This document shows, in pieces, positions 1 through 10,027 of a DNA stretch of 44,001 nucleotides. The translations under genes and the position numbers were made by a program. The notes beneath the pieces are model-generated. The model saw nothing but the letters and a program-made list of their open reading frames with translations. It was not told the DNA's origin and ran no database searches. The stretch is from assembly GCF_016097405.1 (NCBI RefSeq), contig NZ_JAEHGD010000001.1:2009436-2053436 (forward strand), given 5' to 3'. Origin of the DNA: a methane-oxidizing endosymbiont of Gigantopelta aegis. Its GTDB lineage: Bacteria > Pseudomonadota > Gammaproteobacteria > Methylococcales > Methylomonadaceae. Within the stretch, counting starts at the first letter, position 1, and each line of letters begins with the position of its first letter.

Positions 1-2108
1 TTTTTGAGATGTAGGTTGGTTAATGCGTCGTGGTCCATCTTGAAACGGCGGAAATTAGTGGAAAAATACAGTACACCGTTGCCGGATAACAGTTGGGCGG
101 CTAGTTTGATCAGTTGGACATGATCGGCTTGGATATCAAACACATTATCCATGCGTTTGGAATTAGAAAAGGTTGGTGGATCAAGAAAGATCAAATCAAA
201 CTTTTCCGCTTGTTTGTCTTGAGCCTGTTGCGCCAGCCATTCCATGCAATTGGCTCGAACCAATTGATGATTGCCATTGATTTGATTCAGTTCAAAGTTA
301 CGTTTAGCCCAGTCCAGATAGGTATTTGACATATCGACGCTGACCGATTCCCGCGCGCCGCCTTTAATGGCATGAACGCTGGCGGTGGCGGTATAACAAA
401 ACAGATTCAAAAAGCGCTTGCCTTGCGCCTGTTGTTGAATCATCTGCCGCAGTGGCCGGTGGTCGAGAAATAGGCCGGTATCAAGATAATCTTCAAAATT
501 GACCCAGAACTGACAGCCCGCCTCTTCAATCGGATAAAAGTGGCCGGTTTCGGCCTGTTTTTGATACTGTTGGCTGCTTTTTTGTTTTCGGCGAATTTTC
601 AAATACACCTTTTCTGTAGGAATTTGCAAGACATTTTGAATTTCGGCCAGAATTCCAGCCAGACGTTGATTGGCTTTTTGCTCAGATACCGATTTAGGCG
701 CTTCATATTCTTGCACATGAACTCTGAGTGTATCCGCGTAATATAAATCAATGGCGACCGCATATTCAGGCAAATCTGCATCATAAACCCGGTAGGCGTT
801 GATTTGATTTTTCCGGACCCATTTGCCTATTTTTTTTAGGTTTTTCTTGAGCCGGTTGGCGAACATTTCAGCCTGTTGTGATTGGCTGTCGTGCTGGATT
901 TGGCTTAAGCGTTCGTCCTGAGATTTAGCTTTTGGCGTAAAAAAGGCTTTTTCATGGATATCAAAGCGCAGCAATTTACATTCCAGTGCGCCGTTAAAGA
1001 AGGTGATTGGTTTTTTGGAGCGTACGCCTAAGCGAAAACCCAGTTCCGGGTCGCTGATAATCATGGCGGCCTGCCAGCCGCAGAAATGCTGTTTCAGCAC
1101 CTCACCAAACTGACGATAAAGGTCGGCTGTTTGCACTGTATCGCCGAGTCGTTCGCCATAGGGCGGGTTACAAATCAATAAGCCAGGTTTCCAGTTTGTC
1201 GCTGCTTTTGCTTGTTGAATATCGCGTTTTTCGACATGAATGAATGATGCCAGTTCGGCATTTTGTACATGCTGCAAGGCACTGACAACTGTTTGGCGAT
1301 TATGGTCAAAGCCGACGATGACCGGCATGTTTTCAAGTCCTGCGGTTTTACGCTGCCTGGCGTCATTGAGTAAGGTTTGCCAGCAAGCCGCATCGTGTTT
1401 TTTCCAGCCCAGAAAACCGTAATACGAGCGCAGCAGTCCTGGCGCATAATCGGCAGCAATCATCGCCGCTTCAGTCAAAAAGGTGCCAGAGCCACACATT
1501 GGATCAATCAGGCTGCCGTTTTGTCGGGCAATTTCGGGCCAGCCGCTGCGGATTAAAATCGCTGCCGCAAGGTTTTCCTTAATGGGTGCAGGGACTCGGC
1601 TGTCACGATAGCCGCGTTTATGCAGGCTGTCACCGGATAAATCCAGGCTTAATGTCGCTTGCGTACCCTCTAAATAAACATTGATGCGAATATCCGGGGT
1701 TTGGGTATCGATACTCGGGCGTTTATGAAATTTGCTGCGCATTTGGTCGACAATCGCGTCTTTGACCTTTAAGGCGCCAAAATGGGTATGGGTGATGGCC
1801 TTACTGTGTTTGGCATTAAAATTGACCGCAAAACTGCCGTCGGGTTTTAAATGTTCAAACCAGTTGATTTGTTTGATGCCATGATACAGGTCATCTTGTG
1901 AATGCACCTCAAACTGGGCCAGTTGCAACAACAGGCGGTTAGCGGTTCTGGACCATAAGCAGATTTTATAAGCGGTTTCCAGAGTACCTTCAAAGGCAAC
2001 CCCGGCCAGGGTTGGGCGTGTGTTTAGACCACCGAGCGCGATGATTTCATTATGTAACAGGTTTTCTATGGCTTTGGGTGTCGTGGCAAACAGCGTGTAG
2101 TCGGTCAT
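1..2108 (-). CDS. rlmL: Bifunctional 23S rRNA methyltransferase RlmKL, 3' end cut by window edge
   Basis: The minus-strand frame starts with ATG at 2108 (MTDYTLFATTPKAIE) and stays open to base 1, giving about 702 residues. RlmKL methylates two guanines of 23S rRNA (m2G2445 and m7G2069 in E. coli numbering). The N-terminal half has a THUMP-like region and then the first methyltransferase core with the motif DPMCGSGTFLTEAA (about residue 195) and CNPPYGERLG (about residue 325). The second methyltransferase domain follows, with LNLFCYTATASVHA, LIFLDPPTFSNSKRMD and a C-terminal YFSTNFRRFKMD. Only about 20 residues should be missing at the left edge. It is divergent from the RND gene, with a short 90-base gap. 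No frame damage was seen along the parts translated. Confidence 0.93.
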   Translation of the reverse strand, partial: MTDYTLFATTPKAIENLLHNEIIALGGLNTRPTLAGVAFEGTLETAYKICLWSRTANRLLLQLAQFEVHSQDDLYHGIKQINWFEHLKPDGSFAVNFNAKHSKAITHTHFGALKVKDAIVDQMRSKFHKRPSIDTQTPDIRINVYLEGTQATLSLDLSGDSLHKRGYRDSRVPAPIKENLAAAILIRSGWPEIARQNGSLIDPMCGSGTFLTEAAMIAADYAPGLLRSYYGFLGWKKHDAACWQTLLNDARQRKTAGLENMPVIVGFDHNRQTVVSALQHVQNAELASFIHVEKRDIQQAKAATNWKPGLLICNPPYGERLGDTVQTADLYRQFGEVLKQHFCGWQAAMIISDPELGFRLGVRSKKPITFFNGALECKLLRFDIHEKAFFTPKAKSQDERLSQIQHDSQSQQAEMFANRLKKNLKKIGKWVRKNQINAYRVYDADLPEYAVAIDLYYADTLRVHVQEYEAPKSVSEQKANQRLAGILAEIQNVLQIPTEKVYLKIRRKQKSSQQYQKQAETGHFYPIEEAGCQFWVNFEDYLDTGLFLDHRPLRQMIQQQAQGKRFLNLFCYTATASVHAIKGGARESVSVDMSNTYLDWAKRNFELNQINGNHQLVRANCMEWLAQQAQDKQAEKFDLIFLDPPTFSNSKRMDNVFDIQADHVQLIKLAAQLLSGNGVLYFSTNFRRFKMDHDALTNLHLK

Positions 2109-2198
2109 AAGTGTTTCTAACTTGTCGGTTGAATTGCGTATTTTACGGCATATCCTTTAATATGGCGTCTTTTCCGCAAACGATTTGGCCCTGATAGG

Positions 2199-5100
2199 AT
2201 GACACGATCTGATTTGCTTGGTTTTTTCGCCCATCATAAAGTGGCAGCCAATTTATTGATGATCATTATGGTCATCGGTGGCGTGGTGGCGCTGCAAAAG
2301 CTTAATGTGCGTTATTTCCCCCAATTCGACCTCGATTACATCACCATTAGCATTTCCTGGCGCGGGGCTAGTGCCGAAGATGTGGCTGCATCGATTACAG
2401 TGCCGCTGGAAATGAAGCTGCGTTCGGTCGATCAAATCCGGGAAATGACCTCGACATCCTCGCCGGGGTTGGCCTTTATTCGCTTGGAACTTGAAGAATA
2501 TACCGACCCCATCGAAATCCTGAATCAGGTGAAACAACAGGTCGATGAGTTTCAGAATTTACCCAGCGATGCCGAACAACCGCAGGTGATTCATCTGATG
2601 CGCTATGAGCAGGTTGCAAGAATCTTGCTGTATGGCGGTAATGCTACGGATTTACGTAAATTAGCGCATCAATATGAACAACAATTACTGGATCTGGGTA
2701 TCAATAAAGTCGATATCAATGGGTTGCCCGATCAGGAAATTAGCATTGAGATCGAACATCAAACGCTGCAACGCCTGGATATGAGTTTAACGCAGATTGC
2801 CCAGCGTATTGATCAACAAAGCCAGGATATTCCGGCGGGTACTTTTGGTGAGCGTGAACAGGTCAGTGAATTGCGCGGCATGTCACAACGCAGAACCACG
2901 CAAGGCTTTGCTAGCATTCCGTTAATTACTGATGAAACGACGCATATCATGCTCGGCGATGTGGCCGTCATTAAACGGCAAGACGAAAAGGGTGGCGTTA
3001 CCCTGACGGTGGAGGATAAACCGGCGGTGGAAATGATCTTGAAAATATCGGATAACGGTGATGCATTCAAGGCGGCTAGGATTTTCAAATCCTGGTTGAC
3101 TGCGGCACAGGCGGAATTACCGCCATCGATGAGCTTGTATGTTTATGAAGAAAATTGGAAAAATATCAAAGACCGCATCAGTTTGTTGTTGAAAAATGGT
3201 ATCAGTGGACTGGTGCTGGTGGTGGCTATTTTGTATTTGTTTTTAAGCCCGCGCGTGGCATTGTGGGTCGCTGTCGGCATTCCGGTATCGTTCATGGCTA
3301 CCTTACTGATTTTGTACACGGTTGGTGGCAGTATCAATATGATTAGCCTGTTTGCCCTGATTATGGCATTGGGAATTATTGTGGATGATGCCATTGTTGT
3401 AGGTGAGGATGCGCTGACCTATTATCAACACGGGGAAGACCCGCTCAAGGCGGCCGAAGGTGGCGCACGCAGAATGTTTGCGCCAGTGTTGGCATCATCA
3501 TTGACCACAGTAGCCGCATTTATTCCGTTGATGCTAGTTGGTGGCCCGACAGGGAAAATATTATTTGATATTCCGCTGATTATTTGTGCGGTGATCTTAG
3601 CCTCTTTGCTTGAGAGCTTTTTGGTTTTGCCAGGCCATTTGCGCCATTCTTTTCAGCATATGCCGCATGAAGAAAAACCAGGCTGGCACAAGCGTTTTAA
3701 TCAGACCTTTGAAGCCTTCAAAGATAATCAGGTAAGACGATTTATTAGCTTAACCCTGAAAAACCGGGCACTAGCGTTGGCACTGGTGATTGCTTTATTG
3801 CTGATGAGCATAGGATTGGTGGCCGGGCAACGGGTTAAATTTCGTTTTTTCCCTTCCCCTGAAATGACTATTTTATTCGTCAACATTGGTTTTGTCCCCG
3901 GCACGCCGAAAATGCGTGTCAATGATTTCTTGCAGCATCTGGAAACGACGCTGGCAGAAACGGCACAGGATTTATCACCCGATGCGCCGCTACTGTTAAA
4001 AACTATCAGTCGTCACGGTAGTGGGATTTCCAATAATGGCAAGGCGGCAGGGACGGGCGACCATCTGGCCTCTATGATACTGGAGCTCACTGAATCTGAT
4101 GTGCGCGATGTGCGGAATCAAGATTTTATAAGCGCCTGGAAAAAACGGGTCATACAACCGGCGGGGCTCGACGTGTTTACCGTTTCCAGCCGTTTGGCAG
4201 GCCCTCCTGGGCGTGATTTGACCATACGCCTGGTGGGTAATCAGGCCGAAGTGTTAAAACAAGCTGCATTGGTACTGGCTAATACATTGCAAACGGTTCC
4301 TGGCGTCAGTGATATACAAGATGATTTGCCGTTTGGGCGCAATCAATACATTTTCAGTCTGAAACCGGCTGGAGAAATGGCTGGCCTGACATTGGCAGAT
4401 CTTGGCGAACAACTTCGAACCGCATTTGATGGCAAACAGGTACAGTTGTTTCAAGACGGGTTGGATGAAGTCAGTGTACGGGTAAAATTGCCGGATGTGC
4501 AGACAGAGCGATTATCGGCCCTGTCTCAACTGGAAATTCGGTTGCCTGATAATATCTCTGTGCCGATTGATAATGTCGCGACATTTCGTATCCGGCGGGG
4601 CTATCAGCAGCTGCAACACAGCGATGGTCACTTGGCCGTTGAAGTCACAGCGAATGTCGATAGCAAAATCAATAATGTCAATGTAATCATCAATGAGTTA
4701 GAGCGGACTGTTTTACCTGCGTTGGCTGCAAAATACGGTATTCATTACGCATTTGCCGGGCGCAGTGCCGATCAGGCAGAAACCCTGGCCGATATGCGTA
4801 TGGGGTTATGGATAGGCTTATTATTGATTTACCTAATTTTGGCAGGCGTTTTTGCCTCATATGGCTGGCCACTGGTGGTAATGGCCGCGATTCCATTCGG
4901 CTTGATTGGCGCTTTATTGGGGCATTGGCTGATGGGGATTGATCTGACGATTCTATCGTTATTCGGTTTGTTTGGCTTGTCCGGTATCGTGATTAACGAT
5001 TCGATTATTCTGGTCAGTTTCTATCAAAACTTGGTTAAACAAGGTGTAACGGTGAATGAGGCGTTGGTTGAAGCGGCGTGTCAGCGTTTTCGTGCGGTCT

Positions 5101-5330
5101 TGTTGACCTCATTGACCACGGTGGCAGGATTGTTGCCGCTGTTGTTTGAAACATCCTTGCAGGCTCAGTTTTTAATTCCGATGGCGACATCGATTGCATT
5201 TGGATTGATGTTTTCTACCGTATTGGTTTTATTGGTGATTCCAGTATTGTTGTCGCTTTATGCCAGCGTGGGTGAAGCTATGGCAGAAAAGTTAAAAGAT
5301 TTGTGCCGCCTCCGGGCGAAGAATACTTAA
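2199..5330 (+). CDS. RND-family efflux permease (AcrB/MdtB-like)
   Basis: An inner-membrane, proton-driven RND transporter of 1043 residues, the usual length for the HAE-RND family. It shows the two-fold RND layout: TM1 at about residues 12-30, a large periplasmic loop, and a TM2-6 block. TM4 holds the proton-relay motif GIIVDDAIVVGED (about 390-402). A second periplasmic loop and a TM8-12 block with GLSGIVINDSIILVSFY near residue 930 follow. The ATG at 2199 has only a weak GATAGG upstream. No membrane-fusion (adaptor) gene or outer-membrane channel lies next to it, so partners must be encoded elsewhere; the substrate cannot be inferred. Its last 39 bases overlap the end of the convergent HDOD gene. 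Confidence 0.93.
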   Translation: MTRSDLLGFFAHHKVAANLLMIIMVIGGVVALQKLNVRYFPQFDLDYITISISWRGASAEDVAASITVPLEMKLRSVDQIREMTSTSSPGLAFIRLELEEYTDPIEILNQVKQQVDEFQNLPSDAEQPQVIHLMRYEQVARILLYGGNATDLRKLAHQYEQQLLDLGINKVDINGLPDQEISIEIEHQTLQRLDMSLTQIAQRIDQQSQDIPAGTFGEREQVSELRGMSQRRTTQGFASIPLITDETTHIMLGDVAVIKRQDEKGGVTLTVEDKPAVEMILKISDNGDAFKAARIFKSWLTAAQAELPPSMSLYVYEENWKNIKDRISLLLKNGISGLVLVVAILYLFLSPRVALWVAVGIPVSFMATLLILYTVGGSINMISLFALIMALGIIVDDAIVVGEDALTYYQHGEDPLKAAEGGARRMFAPVLASSLTTVAAFIPLMLVGGPTGKILFDIPLIICAVILASLLESFLVLPGHLRHSFQHMPHEEKPGWHKRFNQTFEAFKDNQVRRFISLTLKNRALALALVIALLLMSIGLVAGQRVKFRFFPSPEMTILFVNIGFVPGTPKMRVNDFLQHLETTLAETAQDLSPDAPLLLKTISRHGSGISNNGKAAGTGDHLASMILELTESDVRDVRNQDFISAWKKRVIQPAGLDVFTVSSRLAGPPGRDLTIRLVGNQAEVLKQAALVLANTLQTVPGVSDIQDDLPFGRNQYIFSLKPAGEMAGLTLADLGEQLRTAFDGKQVQLFQDGLDEVSVRVKLPDVQTERLSALSQLEIRLPDNISVPIDNVATFRIRRGYQQLQHSDGHLAVEVTANVDSKINNVNVIINELERTVLPALAAKYGIHYAFAGRSADQAETLADMRMGLWIGLLLIYLILAGVFASYGWPLVVMAAIPFGLIGALLGHWLMGIDLTILSLFGLFGLSGIVINDSIILVSFYQNLVKQGVTVNEALVEAACQRFRAVLLTSLTTVAGLLPLLFETSLQAQFLIPMATSIAFGLMFSTVLVLLVIPVLLSLYASVGEAMAEKLKDLCRLRAKNT

Positions 5331-6176
5331 AATTTCGAAGCTTTCAAAAATGGCATCCTGAATAATTTCTGAGGTTTGTTCGGTGTGTAATTGTAAATAT
5401 CGGTAAGCGGGTTTGTTGAAATCAATATCCGGCTCTTCGATACCCAGATCAACTTTTGCACAAGGCTCAAGTTTATCGGTCATGTCCGCGGCAACATTTA
5501 GCAAGCAGGCATCTTCCACTGATCCATCAGAATCGAGTGGTTGCAAATGGTGGGCGATCATTTTCCAAATGGATTGCGGCAGTTGCCATTTTTCCAACAA
5601 TGCCGCGCCTGCTTCGGCATAAGTAAAACCGAAGGTGTCGATTTCAGCTTGTTGTATCGCTTTAACGCCTCGTTCCTTAATCTTCAAAATTTCTGTTGAT
5701 TGGGCGGGGTATTGGGTGAAAAACATCATTTTTCCGATGCTGTGCAGTAAACCGGCAATAAAAAAGCGTTCGTTATTCGTTATTTTAAGCTGTTTGGCTA
5801 ATAGTCTGGCAATGACAGCACAGGTCACACTGTGGAACCAGAAGGTGTTCATGTCGACGAGTGACTCAGGAATGCCTTTGAATGTTTTGACAACGGCGGT
5901 TGCCATAATCAGAATTTGTAAGTCTTTGTGGCCGATAATGGTGATAGCACGGGCGAGGTTGTCAATTTTTTGAGGAAACCCGTAATAACTGCTGTTGACA
6001 AGCTTGAGTAACTGCGCGGCGAGTGCTGGGTCGTTCTCGATAACGGCTTCGAGATCAGCTTGCGTTGTGCTTTTGTGCTTCAAGAGTGAGTTAATGCGTA
6101 ATGCGATGTCCGGTAGGGTGAATAAATGATTCACTTGTTCGGCAAGTTGTTGCGGTGTTAGATTTAAACTGGGCAT
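5292..6176 (-). CDS. HDOD domain signalling protein
   Basis: A 294-residue cytoplasmic protein made almost entirely of an HDOD domain (about residues 12-210). HDOD domains are degenerate relatives of HD phosphohydrolases, used as signalling or regulatory modules in two-component and c-di-GMP contexts. Visible signatures are NDPALAAQLLKLVNSSYYG (about 45-63), AITIIGHKDLQIL (about 77-89) and GLLHSIGKMMF, where the catalytic HD pair is replaced by HS, as expected for a non-catalytic HDOD. There is no receiver, GGDEF or EAL domain. The gene is alone, convergent to and overlapping the RND permease 3' end. The specific pathway is unknown. Confidence 0.88.
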   Translation of the reverse strand: MPSLNLTPQQLAEQVNHLFTLPDIALRINSLLKHKSTTQADLEAVIENDPALAAQLLKLVNSSYYGFPQKIDNLARAITIIGHKDLQILIMATAVVKTFKGIPESLVDMNTFWFHSVTCAVIARLLAKQLKITNNERFFIAGLLHSIGKMMFFTQYPAQSTEILKIKERGVKAIQQAEIDTFGFTYAEAGAALLEKWQLPQSIWKMIAHHLQPLDSDGSVEDACLLNVAADMTDKLEPCAKVDLGIEEPDIDFNKPAYRYLQLHTEQTSEIIQDAIFESFEILSILRPEAAQIF

Positions 6177-6247
6177 AACGAGGACGTAAATGGAAAATAA
6201 TTTTCAAGTGTAGCTGAAAATTATTTTTACGACATTTTGGCAGGAAT

Positions 6248-6282
6248 GATTACTGGGTCAGCGTTGATCTGGCCCAGTAATC
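6248..6282 (-). terminator. Hairpin downstream of the ferredoxin gene
   Basis: Two 14-base arms (6248-6261 and 6269-6282) pair with a single G.U/mismatch position and a 7-base loop. The structure begins 7 bases after the ferredoxin stop on the minus strand, where a transcript from coaD-fdx would end. There is no T-run after it on the minus strand, so it is a terminator-like or RNA-end-protecting hairpin rather than a textbook intrinsic terminator. Confidence 0.5.
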
Positions 6283-6288
6283 AGTGTT

Positions 6289-7031
<743 letters not shown>

Positions 7032-7328
7032 GGTTAGCCTTGCTAAAAAGCGGGCATTTTATCCTATCTGGCCGTGATCGTAAAAAGAGCGCATGGCAAA
7101 AGATTGCTTTTTAGCACAAAAGTAAAGAATACAAATAGTTTTTTCAGTGTCATGAACCATAATCGTTCATGATGTTTCTGTGTTGGTGCACAGCGTGATG
7201 AGAATGGGTAACAAAAACCAAAGGAAAACGAGTATCTCACTGAATGGTAACATAGTTTGTTTTCTGGTATTGATTTTGCTTATCATTAAGGTCTAAGGCT
7301 TTAACTATTCAAAATCAGAGAGGAAATT
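7032..7328. promoter_or_regulatory. Intergenic control region between divergent coaD and transporter genes
   Basis: About 300 bases without a gene, which must hold promoters for both divergent units. The clearest structure is a perfect 8-base inverted repeat TCATGAAC...GTTCATGA (7150-7157 and 7165-7172, 7-base spacer), which has the size and symmetry of a dimeric regulator operator. A strong ribosome binding site AGAGAGGAAATT precedes the ATG at 7329. I do not see a convincing sigma-54 or sigma-70 box. Confidence 0.4.
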
Positions 7329-8144
7329 ATGTCTTATTTGGAACCTAACGAGTTCGTAAAAAAAATGGTCGATGCGGGCGAGGAAAAGGTCTATATGTCC
7401 ACTAAAGATAGCTTGATTCGTGCCATTATGGCAGGCGCTATCTTGGCTTTAGCTGCCGTTTTTGCCATCACTGTTGCAATGAAAACGGGGTCGCCACTTC
7501 TTGGCGCGGTACTCTTTCCGGTAGGGTTTATTATGCTCTACTTAATGAAGTTCGATCTGTTGACAGGCGTATTTACTTTAGTGCCATTAGCATGGTTGGA
7601 TAAGCGCCCAGGTGTGACGTTCAAACAAGTATTGCGTAATTGGGGATTAGTTGCGCTCGGCAATCTTATCGGTGCCCTAATCGTCGCTTTTATCATGGCT
7701 TATATCTTTACCTTTGGGTTTACGACGCCGGGTGGTGCCATTGCCGAAAAAGTCAGTCGTATTGGTGAGCTCAGAACCATCGGTTACCAGTCTCACGGTA
7801 CTCCAGGTTGGTTTACCGTGTTTATACGTGCCATGCTTTGTAACTGGATGGTTTCAATGGGGGTTGTTGCGGCGATGATTACCACCGATACCATTGGGAA
7901 AATCTGGGCGATGTGGATGCCAATTATGTTGTTCTTCTTTATGGGATTTGAGCATTCGATCGTAAACATGTTCTTGTTCCCATTTGCGTTAATTATGGGA
8001 GGGGATTTTACGGTAATGGATTATCTACTTTGGAATGAGTTTCCTGTCGCCTTAGGAAACCTGGTTGGCGGTTTGTTATTTGTGGGAATGCCTCTTTATT
8101 ACACGCATGTTAAAACCAGTCCAGAGCGTAAACTAAAACGCTAA
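7329..8144 (+). CDS. Formate/nitrite transporter (FocA/NirC) family channel
   Basis: A 271-residue membrane protein with six hydrophobic segments, matching the FNT family of pentameric anion channels. FNT landmarks seen are GSPLLGAVLFPVGFI (TM2), a CNWMVSMGV segment (family CNW motif, about residue 178) and GFEHSIVNMFLFP (about 216), which contains the central histidine. The usual ELFTG loop reads MKFDLLTG. FNT channels next to PP2C/kinase genes are normally assigned to nitrite uptake in nitrate assimilation; that substrate is inference, as no nitrate or nitrite reductase is in the window. A strong RBS is present. The kinase gene follows after 67 bases. Confidence 0.88.
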   Translation: MSYLEPNEFVKKMVDAGEEKVYMSTKDSLIRAIMAGAILALAAVFAITVAMKTGSPLLGAVLFPVGFIMLYLMKFDLLTGVFTLVPLAWLDKRPGVTFKQVLRNWGLVALGNLIGALIVAFIMAYIFTFGFTTPGGAIAEKVSRIGELRTIGYQSHGTPGWFTVFIRAMLCNWMVSMGVVAAMITTDTIGKIWAMWMPIMLFFFMGFEHSIVNMFLFPFALIMGGDFTVMDYLLWNEFPVALGNLVGGLLFVGMPLYYTHVKTSPERKLKR

Positions 8145-8211
8145 AAATGTACATAAATGCTCTTGCCAGGTTGATGATAAAATCGGGCAAGGGCAGTTGG
8201 CAGGGAAAACG

Positions 8212-9936
8212 ATGATTATGTCATTAAAAGTCTCCTTTTCCACAGCTTCAGATAAAGGCCGAAAATCCATCAACCAAGATGCTTGCGCCGTGTCGAGTCC
8301 TAAAGAGCCTTATTTGACCACTAAAGGTATTGCTCTTGTGCTGGCTGATGGAATTAGCAGTAGTGCTGTGAGTCAAGAGGCCAGTCAAACAGCTGTTTCT
8401 GGATTTTTAAATGACTACTATGACACGCCAGAGTCTTGGTCAGTCAAAAAGTCTGCTACCACTGTAATTAAAGCGCTCAATGCCTGGCTTTATGGTCAAT
8501 CTCGCCAAAGCATCCACCGTTATAACCCAGACAAAGGATATGTCTGTACCTTTACAGTCGTTATCTTAAAAGGCGATGAGGCGCATATTTTTCATATTGG
8601 TGATGCGCGGGTTTATTATTTGCATCAAGGCGAGGTTCAGCAAATCACCGAAGACCATCGCAAAATTATTTCCGCAAAAAAAAGTTATCTCAGTCGTGCT
8701 TTAGGCGTTAACGACTCTGTCGAAATTGATTATCACCGCATAGCCTATATGACGGGGGATAGTTTTTTGTTAGTTACTGACGGCATCTATGAATTTTTAG
8801 CCGAAAAAACACTGCAAACACAGTTTCAACACAATCAGCCCGAAACGGTTGCGCAATGCTTGTTAGAACAAGCGTACCAAGAGGGTAGCGAGGATAACTT
8901 GACGGCTATTTTTTGTCACATCCACACCGCTCCCAAACGAGATGAAAAAGCGCGTTTAGAAGACTTGACGACACTGCCTTTTCCCCCGCATATTCAACCT
9001 CGCATGACTTTTGATGGTTATGAGGTTTTGCGGGAGATTCACATTTCACACCGTAGCCAGGTTTATCTTGTCAAAGATACCGATAATGGCCGTCAGATGG
9101 TGTTAAAACTACCTTCTAGCGAAATGCGGCAAAATACCGCACAGCTTGAGCGCTTTCAATTAGAGGAGTGGGTTGCTCGACGGATTCACAGTCCACATGT
9201 GCTAAAAGCGTGCGATCAAACCCGAAAGCGACATTATCTTTATTCTGTTTCGGAATATATTGACGGCATTACCTTGCGGCAATGGATGTTAGATCATCCG
9301 AACCCAGACATAGAGCACGTACGCAAGATCATCGAGCAAATTGCTAAAGGACTGCAAGCCTTTCATCGGCTAGATATGCTTCATCAAGACCTCAGGCCGG
9401 AAAATATAATGATTGATCAGCAGGGCACCGTTAAAATCATTGATTTTGGCGCTGTAAGAGTCGCAGGGCTGATGGAAATAAATCACTTTATTTTAGAAGA
9501 AGAAATTCTCGGCACTGCACAATATACGGCCCCTGAATACTTTTTAGGTGAACTGGGCACAGAAAAGTCCGATTTATTCTCTTTAGGCGTGATAGCGTAT
9601 GAAATGCTAAGTGGGCGCTTGCCTTATGGTGCTGGAGTGGCACGATCTCAGACTCGATTACAACAAAAACGGCTTTCCTATGTTTCTGTTATTGATGAAG
9701 ATAAAGCCATCCCTGTTTGGGTAGATGGGGCTATTAGGAAAGCCGTGCAAATCTTTCCTGAAAAGCGCTATGATGAAATTACTGAATTTATTTATGATTT
9801 GCGTCACCCTAATCCTAAACTGATCAGCCAGGAGCGCCCCCCTTTGCTGGAACGAAACCCAACGCGTTTTTGGCAAGGTGTTTCATTTCTTCTCAGTTTG
9901 ATTATTATTGTGCTTCTTTTAAAGCTTGATTCATAA
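8212..9936 (+). CDS. Fused PP2C phosphatase-Ser/Thr protein kinase with C-terminal membrane anchor
   Basis: A 574-residue bifunctional signalling protein. Residues about 1-240 form a PP2C phosphatase with metal-site motifs NQDACAV (about 21), LADGISSSAV (about 44), GDARVYY (about 130), VTDGIYEF (about 188) and EDNLTAIF (about 226). Residues about 265-530 form a protein kinase: a degenerate glycine loop, LKLPS lysine, catalytic loop HQDLRPENIM (about 390), DFG (about 410) and APEY activation segment. Residues about 553-572 are one membrane helix. The ATG at 8212 has AGGGA 6 bases upstream and is preferred to an in-frame TTG at 8197. Position behind the FNT channel suggests it controls that transporter or nitrogen uptake; this is inference from context. 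Confidence 0.88.
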   Translation: MIMSLKVSFSTASDKGRKSINQDACAVSSPKEPYLTTKGIALVLADGISSSAVSQEASQTAVSGFLNDYYDTPESWSVKKSATTVIKALNAWLYGQSRQSIHRYNPDKGYVCTFTVVILKGDEAHIFHIGDARVYYLHQGEVQQITEDHRKIISAKKSYLSRALGVNDSVEIDYHRIAYMTGDSFLLVTDGIYEFLAEKTLQTQFQHNQPETVAQCLLEQAYQEGSEDNLTAIFCHIHTAPKRDEKARLEDLTTLPFPPHIQPRMTFDGYEVLREIHISHRSQVYLVKDTDNGRQMVLKLPSSEMRQNTAQLERFQLEEWVARRIHSPHVLKACDQTRKRHYLYSVSEYIDGITLRQWMLDHPNPDIEHVRKIIEQIAKGLQAFHRLDMLHQDLRPENIMIDQQGTVKIIDFGAVRVAGLMEINHFILEEEILGTAQYTAPEYFLGELGTEKSDLFSLGVIAYEMLSGRLPYGAGVARSQTRLQQKRLSYVSVIDEDKAIPVWVDGAIRKAVQIFPEKRYDEITEFIYDLRHPNPKLISQERPPLLERNPTRFWQGVSFLLSLIIIVLLLKLDS

Positions 9937-10027
9937 GGCATACAGTAGCGCTAATAGCTAAATTGAGATGCTGGAATTTCTTTTTTGTCCAAATGTGCTA
10001 AATTTGAGAGTGGAATGTTAGGGATTT

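Noticed and set aside
7173-7328. A sigma-54 promoter for the anion channel gene
   Set aside because: The GGTGCAC near 7193 lacks the correctly spaced GC element, so no -24/-12 pair can be supported.
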